This document shows positions 53,038 through 62,487 of a stretch of 64,000 bases of DNA, piece by piece. The DNA is from Melittangium boletus DSM 14713. GTDB taxonomy: Bacteria; Myxococcota; Myxococcia; Myxococcales; Myxococcaceae. Positions within the stretch are counted from its first letter, which is position 1. Each line of letters begins with the position of its first letter. The stretch covers positions 186,292 through 250,291 of the forward strand of contig NZ_CP022163.1 of assembly GCF_002305855.1 (NCBI RefSeq), in the 5' to 3' direction. The position numbers and the translations under genes were made by a program. Under the pieces are notes generated by a model that did not search any database, was not told the DNA's origin, and saw only the letters and a list, made by a program, of their open reading frames with translations.

Positions 53038-55116
53038 ATGAGTGTACGGGTGCAAAGGGCGCTGGGCGCCATGGTCTTGTTGGGCGTATTCGCGGACTGC
53101 AGCAGTCCAGGCACGTGCGAACAGGACTCGGACTGCGCTCATCCGGGCCAGTACTGCCACTCCGAACACAAGCAATGCTACGCGACTCGCTATTCAGCGC
53201 TGCGTGTCGTGACCCCGGAAGGGGCGCTGGCGCGGTCGGGAGGGGAAGTGGCGTTCGAGGTGCAACTGGAGCTGAACCCGGGAACGGACGCCCTCTATCC
53301 GCCGCGATTGGACTTCACGGCGACCCGCGCCGAGGGGGGCTCCCCCGTGGCACTCACCCAACGGGAGGCGTCCAACGGCAAGTACAGTGCGGTCTGGACC
53401 GTGCCCCCGGAGGAAGGCGAGTACATCCTGCGCGCGGTGGTTCCAGAGGAACAGAGAAGCAGGAGCGCGGAGGTGCGCGTGACCGTGGACCACACCGCCC
53501 CCACTCTCGAGCTTCAAGTGCCCGAGGCCCAACCGCCTGCCGCGCAGGAAGGTTTCTCCTTCGTGGACCCGAAGACGGACCAGGCCTGGCGGCGGGATCA
53601 GGTCGTGAACGTGCGCATCCAATCGGACGAGTCCGCCCCCCCGCGCGTGGTGGTGCGCGGCCACAACGGGGGCGAGGACGTGACGGACCTCTCCGTGACC
53701 CCCGTCACCCCGTGCAGCGGCGGTTGCTTCACGGTCGCCGTGCCCATGTGGCGTCCAGGCCTTCCTGACTTCCGGGGAAACTTCCAGCTCGAGGTGTCGA
53801 CCAAAGATCCGGCGGGCAATGAGCGCACGGTGAGCGCGCGCCTCCCCGTCACGCGCTGGAAATGGGCCTTCGATGGAAAATCGGGCCCCATCATCGCCTC
53901 CCCAGCCCTCGGCGAGAAGGGCACCATCTACTTTGGCACCAACAGCGCCACGGGCAGGTTCTTCGCCCTCAATCCAGAGGGAACCAAGAAATGGGAGGCA
54001 CAACTGGGTCCTGTGACCAGTAGCCCCGCGGTAGGCGAAGCCGGGAGCGCTGGCGAGCGCATCTACGTGGGGACGAGCGACAGTGGCTCGGGCGTGTTCT
54101 TCGCGCTGGATTCCAAGGGCCACACACTGGCCCGGTGCTTGGAGTCATCCAGCGTCACCCTCGGACCCATCAACACGGCCGTGGCCATCACCCACACGCT
54201 GTTCAATCAGGACACCGTCCCTGTCGAGACCGCTTACACCTTCGCCAACACCAACGAGGCGGCCACACTGGCGCTCCGGATTGATTCGTCTCAGGCGGAA
54301 GGCCGGTGCATGGGCTTGAGCAGTGGGCAGAACACCCGGCCCGGCGCGAGCATGGTCGTCAAGGGGATCTGGACCTATTACGGTTCTGTTGGTCGCGGGG
54401 ACGTCGATGCCATTGGCGTCACCCCCACGGCGATGAGTGCCAAGCCCGCGTTCGCCTTGATCCTGCGCCGGACCCCCGTGGTGGGTCTGGCCTTCACCCA
54501 GGGGGGGGGACGCCTCGTGGGCGCATCCGAGCCCGGCAGCACCGCGACGTCGGGAGGACTGTTCCAGGCGGATCCTGAAAACGGAGGCTCCGAGAAGCTC
54601 AAGGATCCATTCGACGGCGTGGGCTCGGTCCGCCAACTGACCGTGGGTCCGGGCAACACCCTCTTTTTCGGTCGAGAGGTGTCCTCGGGCACCGCCCCCC
54701 TGACTGCACTCGACTTCGCCTCTCAAACGCATCGGAGTGTCATGGAGGCGGGCAGCTTCGCGGGGGCCGTTGTCCTGGGAAGCGCGGGTACGCTCTATGC
54801 CGCGTCCGCGAGTGGTGCCAGCGGCGAGCTGGGCGAAGTCTCCGCTTGGGCCACGGACTCCCTGCAACCGCGTTGGAAGCTCAGCGACAGCGTTGGTCGC
54901 GCACAGGGATCCCCTTCTCTGGATTGCTCGCGCACCCCGGAAGGGACCGCCACCAGAACGCCCCATGGCGTGCTGTACGTGCCGTCCGTGAATGGCCAGC
55001 TCTATGCCTTCGTCGTCGACAGCCCCGGATTGGACAAGACAGCGCCTTGGCCCAAGTACCAGCACGACGCCCGCAACACCGGCAACCCCGACATGCCCAT
55101 CACCAATTGCCCGTGA
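53038..55116 (+). CDS. Surface lipoprotein with Ig-like and PQQ/YncE-like propeller domains
   Basis: A 692-residue protein from ATG 53038 (GGAGG upstream). The signal is lipoprotein-like (LLGVFADC, Cys21), although the -1 residue is Asp, so the lipobox is imperfect. A Cys-rich motif follows (CEQDSDCAHPGQYC, as in myxobacterial surface proteins). Residues about 60-260 are Ig-like with AVWTVPPEEGEYILRAVV. The remainder is a beta-propeller of the PQQ-like type: KWAFDGKSGPIIASPALGEKG, TIYFGT, KWEAQLGPVTSSPAVG, and near the end WKLSDSVGRAQGSPSLD, PHGVLYVPSVNGQLYAF. The role is probably binding or sensing at the outer surface. Confidence 0.78.
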   Translation: MSVRVQRALGAMVLLGVFADCSSPGTCEQDSDCAHPGQYCHSEHKQCYATRYSALRVVTPEGALARSGGEVAFEVQLELNPGTDALYPPRLDFTATRAEGGSPVALTQREASNGKYSAVWTVPPEEGEYILRAVVPEEQRSRSAEVRVTVDHTAPTLELQVPEAQPPAAQEGFSFVDPKTDQAWRRDQVVNVRIQSDESAPPRVVVRGHNGGEDVTDLSVTPVTPCSGGCFTVAVPMWRPGLPDFRGNFQLEVSTKDPAGNERTVSARLPVTRWKWAFDGKSGPIIASPALGEKGTIYFGTNSATGRFFALNPEGTKKWEAQLGPVTSSPAVGEAGSAGERIYVGTSDSGSGVFFALDSKGHTLARCLESSSVTLGPINTAVAITHTLFNQDTVPVETAYTFANTNEAATLALRIDSSQAEGRCMGLSSGQNTRPGASMVVKGIWTYYGSVGRGDVDAIGVTPTAMSAKPAFALILRRTPVVGLAFTQGGGRLVGASEPGSTATSGGLFQADPENGGSEKLKDPFDGVGSVRQLTVGPGNTLFFGREVSSGTAPLTALDFASQTHRSVMEAGSFAGAVVLGSAGTLYAASASGASGELGEVSAWATDSLQPRWKLSDSVGRAQGSPSLDCSRTPEGTATRTPHGVLYVPSVNGQLYAFVVDSPGLDKTAPWPKYQHDARNTGNPDMPITNCP

Positions 55117-55161
55117 AGGGTACCACCTTTCGGTAAGAGTACATCCGGAGTGCGACATACT

Positions 55162-55210
55162 CGATGCCCTCCCCGGTTTCCGTGAACTGGGAGAGGGCAT
55201 CGGCGTTTTC
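55162..55210 (+). terminator. Rho-independent terminator after the propeller lipoprotein gene
   Basis: CGATGCCCTC (55162-55171) pairs with GAGGGCATCG (55193-55202). The pairing extends inward by CCC with GGG around a bulged A. GCGTTTTCC follows. It is the best canonical intrinsic terminator I see in the window and lies 45 bp after the lipoprotein stop. Confidence 0.7.
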
Positions 55211-55261
55211 CAGCTCGCCTCGCCTGGAAATCGGAACCCATGCGGCGGACCCCGGTTTTTG

Positions 55262-55321
55262 GAGTAGTCTTCGCTTCGTCGTGGAATCGGCCCAGGGGGG
55301 CCACGAAGCCGAGGACTACTC
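55262..55321 (+). promoter_or_regulatory. Leader hairpin abutting the AgmC-like start codon
   Basis: GAGTAGTC (55262-55269) pairs with GACTACTC (55314-55321), which ends directly at the ATG (55322). Inside, CTTCG and TGG on the 5' side can pair with CCACGAAG on the 3' side. The ribosome site GAGGA (55311-55315) overlaps the 3' arm, so folding would partly hide it. A translational switch is suggested. No sensor is recognised, and no promoter was identified in the rest of the gap. Confidence 0.5.
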
Positions 55322-58300
55322 ATGAGATGGCGCAATCGCCGTACCCCTTGCTCCAAACGCGGGTCCACCGAAGTCACGAATGCATGGAGGCGCATCGCCA
55401 CACCTGGATGGCTGCTCTGGATTCTGCTCGCGGCCAGTCCAACGTTCGCCGGGCCAGATTCAGTCGGACTCGGGCGAGGCTTGTCCGGAAATGGCGACGT
55501 GACGGTGACAACAGCCCGCGTCATCAACTCCTATGCCCAGGTCCGCGCTCCACTCGCTCCCGGGGACAAGCGGATCAAGCTCCATTCGAACACGGTGACC
55601 GCCGACCATGGCCGCACCACCTCCAATGCATTCCAGACCAATGATCTGGTCATGGTTATACAATCGACCGGCATCGTTCCCCCTATCGAGCACGAGCAAG
55701 AAGAACCACTCGATCTTGGAAATTCAGACGTCGGAAAATGGGAGTTCGCACGACTGTCGGCCGTGGCGGTAGACTCGGGTGATCCTACCACCCTACAACT
55801 GAGCCTCTCGGAGCCCCTCCTCCATACATACGCGGCCGACGCGACCCAAGTCGTTCGCATCCCCGAATACGCGAACCTCACGGTCCAAAATGATATTACC
55901 GCGGCGAAATGGAACGGTAAAACAGGTGGGATCGTCGCGTTCCTGGCAACTGGCGCCGTGACTCTTTCCGGCACTGGCCGGATCCACGCGGATGGCATGG
56001 GATTTCGCGGCGGTCTATACCAGCCGGACACAACAAACACCGTGAGTTGCAATGGTATCTCCGGTACTCCCCCTACCTATGCAAAAAAGGGAGAGGGAAT
56101 CGACACCACCCGTTATGACTCAACCAACACATCGGGCTCAACCGCATGGGGGCGGGGCAACTTCGCCAATGGCGCGGGCGGTGGATTCTGTGTCGCCGCG
56201 AGTGGCGGTGGAACAGGAGGAGGTGGGGGAGGAAACGCGGGGCAAGGTGGCGCTGGGGGGCCCTCATTCAACGGAGGAATGGGAGGAATCCCTCTCATCT
56301 ATTCCGCTCTCGAACGACTGACATTCGGTGGAGGCGGAGGCAGTGGCCACGCCAAGAGCCAGCAGTCAAGCGGGGTCAGTGGTGGCGCGGGTGGGGGACT
56401 CGTGTTCATTCGGGCAAACAGTTTGGCTGTTTCTTCCGATACCACCTCGAGCCCCATCAGTGCATCCGGGGTGGCTGGAGGCGATGGAGGTGCAGATGGA
56501 GGAGGGGGCGGCGGCGCGGGAGGCACGATTGTCCTGAGACTGGCGACCACATCAAGCTGCTCAGGCAAGAGCATCTCCGCGAATGGCGGCAACGGCGGAA
56601 ACCGAAGCACCAGCGGCAATACTGTTGCAGGCGCAGGAGGAGGTGGTGGTGGTGGACGCATCCTCTACCAACTAGGCACTTCGTCTACTTGTACGAACGC
56701 CAACTTCCAGGTGTTCAAAGGAAACGCTACGACCAATGCAGGCGAGAATGGCTCCACTGCACTGCTTCCAGGCGGATTTCCAGGTCTGTCGTTGCCATCA
56801 CCGTCACTAAACGACATCACTACTCCCACCAAGAATCGTCAGCCTGAAATAACCGGTACGGCCCAAGCCGATAGGCAGGTCGTCCTCTACTTGAACGAGG
56901 TGGAAATAGGGCGCACCTATGCCACATCGGGCGGAGTTTTCAATTACATCATCCCACAACGTCTGGGCGATGATTCCTATACCATCAAGGCGGCCATAGC
57001 CTATCAGGGTGTCTACAGTGCCAAAAGTTCTGGCAAAAACTTCACCGTTGACGCGACCCCACCACCAGTCCCCGTGATTGAGACGCTGGGCGGCAAGCCG
57101 GTGAGCCAGGGGATGCTCATTGGAACACCGGATCTGGTGTCAAGCAGTCTGTCAGTGAGCGGGTCGAAGGAGGAGAGAGCCAGCATCGCGGTGACACAAC
57201 TATCCGGCGACTCAAAGTGCGAGCCTGCTTCACTTGGCGAGCCCGCATCTCATACACCAGAGGGAAAGTGGACAGCGAGTCTTTCACAGACGAGCCATGC
57301 TCAAGGAACGAATGTCCTATGCGTAACGGCCACGGACCAGGCGGGCAACTCGAGCAGCCCGGCACGCCTGAGCTTCACTCTGGATACGATTGCTCCAACC
57401 GCTCCATCCGACATAAAGATAGCCGAAAAAGCACCCAAGACAGACTCACCCATCGCGCTCGTCAATACGAAGTTGCCGTTGATCGCGGGCACCGCCGACC
57501 CCAACAATCTCGTGAGACTGACCCTGGAATGGACGGATGACTCAGCCAGCTTCTCAAAACAGTCCCTGGTTATAGAGACGACAGCAAAAGCCGATAGAAA
57601 GTGGAGCGTGGCTCCTCCTGCGCCCTTGAAGGAGTATACCGCCACGCCCAAAGGCCAGGTCGAGTACACCCTGACGGTGCAAGCGCTCGACGCCGCGGGA
57701 AACTCAGCCACATCAGCCCTCCAACCCAAGATTCGAGTTGACGTTACTCCCCCTCAGAAACCTTACGCATTGGCCTTGGGGGAAAACAGTTCCCCTGCAC
57801 GTCAAACCAGGGATGGGATGTTTATCGGAACGAGCGATCTGGAGTCGTCAGGAGGCCTTCCGCTGATGGGGAAGATGGAGGGTGGGAGCAAGATCACGGT
57901 AAGGCAGCTCAGTGCATCTGGAGAATTACTCCAGGACGTGACAACCAACGATAACCACAGCAGCACAACGGACTGGAGTGTGGTTATTCCCCAGGAGTCT
58001 GAAGCCGTCGAACTCGCATACAAACTGGAAGTAACCGCCACGGACGCCACAGGCAACACGAGCGAAGCAACAACACTCAATTTCATATTGGATACCAAAG
58101 CACCAGCCGCGCCCTACGCCGTCAAGATTGGTGGAAAAGACGTCCAGGCCGGATGTGCGAGCGACACGGGACCTTTCGTCACGACACTTCAACCCTTGAT
58201 CGAAGGTAGGGCAGAGGCCCGAAGTGAGATCTCGGTGACGCTGAATTCCGCCTCAGACCTCGTACCAAAAACATACACAAACGGCCTTTCGGGAGACGGC

Positions 58301-60427
58301 AATTGGGCTACCGGCCTCACGACGGATCTTCCGAGCCCTCCAACCACCCAGAAGTACTCCGTAACCATCACGGCGATGGATGAAGCGAAGAACGTCAGTG
58401 CGCCCGCCTCGCATTGCTTTATACTGGACGTAAAGAGTCCCGATCCGGTTGCGCTAAGTTCCATCGAGCTCGGCAAGAGAAACAAAAAACCTGAAAACCA
58501 TGAACAAAGACTACTCGGAATTGACGATGTAGATACCGAAGAGGGGAATCAAGTCACCATCCGTATCCGTGGCGTAGCTGCACATGAAAGCAAAGTTCTC
58601 TTAAAGCTGATTCCGCGTGATCCAACCGAATCAGTCCAAGACGTCACCGTGTATGCCGACGCCTCGGATAAATGGACCGGTCAATGGACCCCCCTGGAAA
58701 CAGGCGTCTACGGCGTGGAAATACGAGCAGAAGACAAGGCATCCAATAGAAGCGACCCCCTCACATTCTTCTTCGAATTGGATGTTACTCGTCCAACCAT
58801 CAAAATTGGGGGTAAGCCAGACAACACCAAAACCCCCATACTATCCACACATGTATCCCTCGCCTTCTCTCCTTCAGAGCCCATTGAAAAATTCGACTGC
58901 AAGATCTTCCGAGGAGGCGAGGAGTACACTTCTCCTGAACTCACATGCACACAGCACTCGCTCACTGGAGAAGTAGATGGTGGCAGCTACAAATTGTCGA
59001 TTACCGTCGAAGACAAAGCCGGAAACAACTCCACCTCAGCAGAGTGGGAGTGGATTGTCGACACAGAGCAGGCCACCGTGGTCGTCGAATCAGTCCCAGA
59101 CACCAGAGAAACCAAGAAGAAAACAAACAAAAAAGAAATATCATTCAAGATAAAGCCACTAAAACCAGAATCCAAAGTCAACTGCCGCCTTCCAGAAGAA
59201 GAGAAATGGGAAGTCCCATGCAAATGCGACGAAGAAATACCAAATGACCTTCCTGAGGCGCCACCTAGCTGCATCAGAAAATATACAGCACCGAGGGAGG
59301 GGTCCTACACTTTCGAGGCGCACGCCCACATTGAGTCCCCAGAGAATTCTCCGCCAGGCCCTGCTGTAACTTGGCCTTGGACATTTGACAATACTGCTCC
59401 TGTAATCGCCGTGACGCAGCGCCCCCCCGATTGGGTAAAGGGAGGTTCGGGAGGAAACAAAAATGGCGCTGTGACGATCAAGTTCATCGCGGAGAATGAG
59501 GCTGATACGCCAACTTTCAAATATACGCTGACCAACCCAAATGGAAGCAAAGACAGCCTCCGAACAACAGACAAAACCACAATACAACTATCCTTCGAAG
59601 GAAAAGACGATGGCCTGTATAGCTTGTCAATCTATGCCACAGATGATGCGGGAAATACCGGCCAAGCAACTGACGATCCTGAGTCTGGCAACGATCTTGA
59701 AAAATGTTGTTCCTGGACAGTAGACAGAAAAATACCGCTCGCACCCTTGATCAATAGTCCCCAAGAAGGAGGGCACTACAAGACACTCTCATTGGAGGGG
59801 ACGGCTCCCGGCGAGGCGGGAAGCACCATTTCGGTCTTTCTGGATGAAAACAACGAGCCAGTCGGAACGACAGCGGTCGAGGCAGAACCGAAAGGGGCGG
59901 AGAAGTGGCAACTCGTCATCCCGGCCAGCCGTGTAAAGGATGGTCCACACAGCGTCACGCTGCGGATCACGGACAGAGCATTGAACACAGACAGCACCTC
60001 TGTCTCCGCCCCCATCCACATCGAAATCGACAACCTGCCTCCCGAAGTGACGATCGATGAAGGGCCCCTCAAGAACTCGTCGAGCGTGTCCGCGACCTTC
60101 AAGTTCAGTGCGAATGAGGCGGTTTCCTTCCAATGCAAGCTGGATCTCAAGGACCCCACGGACTGTGAATCAGGCGTATCGTTCTCCGATCTGCCGGAAG
60201 GCCCGCATACGCTCATCCTCTACGCGATGGACCAGGCCGGCAACAAGACGGAACTGGGCTACAGCTGGAGCGTCTACCTGGGGCTCGATGCCCGTGCGGA
60301 AGGCAGTGGACTGAGCTGCGCCTCGGTTTCGGATGACACCGCCCTGCCCTGGCTGATGAGCTTGATCGGGTTGCTGCTCGGCCTGTCTCGGCGCCGCGAG
60401 ACGGAGAAACACGGCCAGTCGAAGTAG
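55322..60427 (+). CDS. agmC: AgmC-like giant surface protein with Ig-like repeats and MYXO-CTERM tail
   Basis: A 1,701-residue exported protein. The signal peptide (WRRIATPGWLLWILLAASPTFAG) spans residues about 22-44. Residues 45-290 are a beta-helix-like N-domain and about 290-450 are very Gly-rich. About ten Ig-like repeats follow, each joined by a D-x-x-x-P linker (DATPPPVP, DTIAPTAP, DVTPPQKP, DTKAPAAP, DNTAPVIA and similar). The C-terminus has Cys1666, a hydrophobic helix and an Arg cluster, i.e. a MYXO-CTERM-like sorting tail. The layout matches proteins annotated as adventurous-gliding protein AgmC, in particular from the N-terminal sequence. The exact function is unproven. The last third has AT-rich stretches and TTA/ATA codons. 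Confidence 0.78.
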   Translation: MRWRNRRTPCSKRGSTEVTNAWRRIATPGWLLWILLAASPTFAGPDSVGLGRGLSGNGDVTVTTARVINSYAQVRAPLAPGDKRIKLHSNTVTADHGRTTSNAFQTNDLVMVIQSTGIVPPIEHEQEEPLDLGNSDVGKWEFARLSAVAVDSGDPTTLQLSLSEPLLHTYAADATQVVRIPEYANLTVQNDITAAKWNGKTGGIVAFLATGAVTLSGTGRIHADGMGFRGGLYQPDTTNTVSCNGISGTPPTYAKKGEGIDTTRYDSTNTSGSTAWGRGNFANGAGGGFCVAASGGGTGGGGGGNAGQGGAGGPSFNGGMGGIPLIYSALERLTFGGGGGSGHAKSQQSSGVSGGAGGGLVFIRANSLAVSSDTTSSPISASGVAGGDGGADGGGGGGAGGTIVLRLATTSSCSGKSISANGGNGGNRSTSGNTVAGAGGGGGGGRILYQLGTSSTCTNANFQVFKGNATTNAGENGSTALLPGGFPGLSLPSPSLNDITTPTKNRQPEITGTAQADRQVVLYLNEVEIGRTYATSGGVFNYIIPQRLGDDSYTIKAAIAYQGVYSAKSSGKNFTVDATPPPVPVIETLGGKPVSQGMLIGTPDLVSSSLSVSGSKEERASIAVTQLSGDSKCEPASLGEPASHTPEGKWTASLSQTSHAQGTNVLCVTATDQAGNSSSPARLSFTLDTIAPTAPSDIKIAEKAPKTDSPIALVNTKLPLIAGTADPNNLVRLTLEWTDDSASFSKQSLVIETTAKADRKWSVAPPAPLKEYTATPKGQVEYTLTVQALDAAGNSATSALQPKIRVDVTPPQKPYALALGENSSPARQTRDGMFIGTSDLESSGGLPLMGKMEGGSKITVRQLSASGELLQDVTTNDNHSSTTDWSVVIPQESEAVELAYKLEVTATDATGNTSEATTLNFILDTKAPAAPYAVKIGGKDVQAGCASDTGPFVTTLQPLIEGRAEARSEISVTLNSASDLVPKTYTNGLSGDGNWATGLTTDLPSPPTTQKYSVTITAMDEAKNVSAPASHCFILDVKSPDPVALSSIELGKRNKKPENHEQRLLGIDDVDTEEGNQVTIRIRGVAAHESKVLLKLIPRDPTESVQDVTVYADASDKWTGQWTPLETGVYGVEIRAEDKASNRSDPLTFFFELDVTRPTIKIGGKPDNTKTPILSTHVSLAFSPSEPIEKFDCKIFRGGEEYTSPELTCTQHSLTGEVDGGSYKLSITVEDKAGNNSTSAEWEWIVDTEQATVVVESVPDTRETKKKTNKKEISFKIKPLKPESKVNCRLPEEEKWEVPCKCDEEIPNDLPEAPPSCIRKYTAPREGSYTFEAHAHIESPENSPPGPAVTWPWTFDNTAPVIAVTQRPPDWVKGGSGGNKNGAVTIKFIAENEADTPTFKYTLTNPNGSKDSLRTTDKTTIQLSFEGKDDGLYSLSIYATDDAGNTGQATDDPESGNDLEKCCSWTVDRKIPLAPLINSPQEGGHYKTLSLEGTAPGEAGSTISVFLDENNEPVGTTAVEAEPKGAEKWQLVIPASRVKDGPHSVTLRITDRALNTDSTSVSAPIHIEIDNLPPEVTIDEGPLKNSSSVSATFKFSANEAVSFQCKLDLKDPTDCESGVSFSDLPEGPHTLILYAMDQAGNKTELGYSWSVYLGLDARAEGSGLSCASVSDDTALPWLMSLIGLLLGLSRRRETEKHGQSK

Positions 60428-60431
60428 CCGA

Positions 60432-60462
60432 CGGGGGACCGGACCCGAAAACCGGTCCCCCG
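60432..60462. terminator. Bidirectional hairpin between convergent agmC-like and ompA-like genes
   Basis: CGGGGGACCGG (60432-60442) pairs perfectly with CCGGTCCCCCG (60452-60462) around a nine-base loop, ACCCGAAAA. It fills the 47-bp gap between the two stops. No T-run; the stem is long enough to stop polymerase in either direction. Confidence 0.65.
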
Positions 60463-60474
60463 CGTCCTCGGTTC

Positions 60475-62283
60475 CTACGGCCTGGGCACTTGTTCTCCCG
60501 TCCGTCCATCACGGAGGATGATGAACTCCACCCGCCGGTTGTTCTCGCGGCCGTTGGCGGTGAGATTGGTGTCGACAGGCACATCGGGTCCATAGCCCTG
60601 TGCCTCGAGCCGCTCGGCGGCAACGCCCTTGTCGATGAGGTAGCGCCGGACGGCTTCCGCGCGCTGCCGCGACAACAACCGGTTCTGCTCCGCGAGGCCT
60701 TGATCGTCGGTGTGCGCGCCCACCTTCACCCTCGGAATCTCCGGGTGCTCGCGCAACACCTTCGCCACCCAATCCAGCACCAGGTACGAGCCCTGCTTGA
60801 TGCGGACCTGCGACTTCTCGAAGGAGACCTTGTTGCTGAGCTCGAGCTTGTCGACCTTGATGCTCACCAGTGGCAACTCGTGGGTGGGGCAACCGAAATT
60901 GCTCGCCCCCCCTGGCTCGTTGACACAGGAATCCTCCCGATTGGGCACACCGTCCTTGTCCGAGTCCTCCTCTGGACAGCCCTGCCGCTCGGGCGGACCG
61001 GGCTCGTCCGGGCACATGTCTTCATCGTTGGGAATCTTGTCGTTGTCCCGATCCAGCACCGGACAACCCCCATTTTCCACGGGGCCAGGCCGCGTCGGAC
61101 AGGAGTCCTCATCGTCCTCGACTTTGTCGCCATCCTGGTCTCTCACGGGGCAGCCATGATGCGAGACCGGGCCCGGCTGGGAGGGACACGCATCCAGTTC
61201 ATCGTCGAGGCCATCGTTGTCCCTGTCGCTGCGCGGGCAACCCAACCGGTCTCCCCATTTCAACGGACACTTGTCATCGATGTTTCGCACCCCATCGCCA
61301 TCGTTGTCATTGTTGGGGCACTCCTCCGGAGGCAGGGGCAGGGACAGGTCGCACCGGACGGAGCCCTCTTTCGGTCCACGGCGTGGCGTCACGTCTCCGA
61401 AGGAGCCGCCCGCGAGCAGCCGGAACAGCGGCGTTCCCGGCGCCTTGCCGATCCCCACCCCCGCCAGCGTGAAGACTTCCACCGAGGGATTCACGAGGTA
61501 GCGCACTCCCGGCAGCACCTCCATCGAGAAAGGCTGCGCCGACAGGGGCACCATGCCCCGGACGTTGAACTCCCATCGTGTCCGGCGACCCGTGGAGGCC
61601 ACGGCCCCACCAATGCGCACTTCGTTGCCCAACTCGTCCCTGGCCTCCGCCGCCAACTCGGTGATCCGCCCGCCCGGACGAATCAGCAACCCCGCGTCCA
61701 ACGCCACCCGAAGGGCCCCGAGGTGCCGGCCCACCATCAATCTCGGCATGAACCGGAGTCCCGCGTCCCGCGCATACGCGGCTTCACTGCCCACGTTCAG
61801 TCCCAGGTCGCCCTCCACCGCCACGTCGAATCCGCCCTGGTCATCCTGGGTGAACAATCCGAGACGAACCCCGACCGTGGGTGTTCCCAGCACCAGGGAT
61901 TTCGGAGCATCCGGATTCGGAAGGGCGGGCCCTGGCAGCTGCAACATCACCACCGGCAATTGAAGTCCGACCTGCAACCAGTTGAGCGGCGCATAGGCGG
62001 CGGAGACGTGCAGGGTGCTCCGTCCGCGCACCGCCGCCGTGGGCGCGCCCCGCTCGAAAAAGACCAGCGGTTGGTGCGAATAGTGCCCCACGGCGGAAAG
62101 GCGGTACTGATGCGCCTCGAGCAATTCCCCCATGCCCACCACCAGGGACCCCTCCGCGCCGGGATTGAAGTCCAAGCGCTCCAGCTCGAAGGACTTGAAC
62201 GGGGTCTGTTGCGCGAAGGCGGCCCCTCCTCGCAGCAACAGCGACAACACCAATGCGCCAGGCCAGAGCACCCTTCGTCCCAT
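60475..62283 (-). CDS. OmpA-family protein with five TSP3 calcium-binding repeats
   Basis: A 602-residue outer-membrane protein from ATG 62283. The signal peptide is MGRRVLWPGALVLSLLLRGGAAFAQ. Residues about 25-310 look like a membrane beta-barrel (alternating strands such as LQVGLQLPVVMLQL). Residues about 320-465 hold five thrombospondin-type-3 repeats, each with a DxDxDGx...D...CP core. The C-terminal 130 residues are OmpA-like (TDDQGLAEQNRLLSRQRAEAVRRYL ... NRRVEFIIL), which bind peptidoglycan. Cys and Asp spacing indicates a calcium-stiffened rod. It is divergent from the T6SS gene tssJ. The TSP3-OmpA layout is common in myxobacteria. Confidence 0.87.
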   Translation of the reverse strand: MGRRVLWPGALVLSLLLRGGAAFAQQTPFKSFELERLDFNPGAEGSLVVGMGELLEAHQYRLSAVGHYSHQPLVFFERGAPTAAVRGRSTLHVSAAYAPLNWLQVGLQLPVVMLQLPGPALPNPDAPKSLVLGTPTVGVRLGLFTQDDQGGFDVAVEGDLGLNVGSEAAYARDAGLRFMPRLMVGRHLGALRVALDAGLLIRPGGRITELAAEARDELGNEVRIGGAVASTGRRTRWEFNVRGMVPLSAQPFSMEVLPGVRYLVNPSVEVFTLAGVGIGKAPGTPLFRLLAGGSFGDVTPRRGPKEGSVRCDLSLPLPPEECPNNDNDGDGVRNIDDKCPLKWGDRLGCPRSDRDNDGLDDELDACPSQPGPVSHHGCPVRDQDGDKVEDDEDSCPTRPGPVENGGCPVLDRDNDKIPNDEDMCPDEPGPPERQGCPEEDSDKDGVPNREDSCVNEPGGASNFGCPTHELPLVSIKVDKLELSNKVSFEKSQVRIKQGSYLVLDWVAKVLREHPEIPRVKVGAHTDDQGLAEQNRLLSRQRAEAVRRYLIDKGVAAERLEAQGYGPDVPVDTNLTANGRENNRRVEFIILRDGRTGEQVPRP

Positions 62284-62422
62284 GGAGATCCCCCACTCCC
62301 GAGGTGGAGCTGAAATGCGATGAGGTGGGACTCTAACAGCGTCAAGCACCGACGTTGGAAGGCTCTTGATTGGACCCAGCTCCCGTTCCCCCCCACCGTG
62401 GACTTGCGACCTTCATGACACT

Positions 62423-62439
62423 CTGGCAGGTTTTAGGCC
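62423..62439 (+). promoter_or_regulatory. Candidate sigma-54 promoter of the T6SS operon
   Basis: CTGGCAGG with GG at 62425-62426 is followed by GC at 62437-62438, exactly ten bases apart (GG-N10-GC), as in the -24/-12 elements. The -24 part matches CTGGCA fully; the -12 part is AGGCC rather than TTGCA. Transcription would start near 62450, some 38 bases before the tssJ start. Confidence 0.4.
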
Positions 62440-62487
62440 GTCCGTAGAACCAGTGGGGGGGAATCACCGCACGTGAGAAGAGGATTC

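Noticed and set aside
56146..56847. Alternative frames in the Gly-rich part of the AgmC-like gene
   Set aside because: They follow from GGN-rich codons and lack ribosome sites; the 1,701-residue frame is continuous and has signal and sorting sequences.
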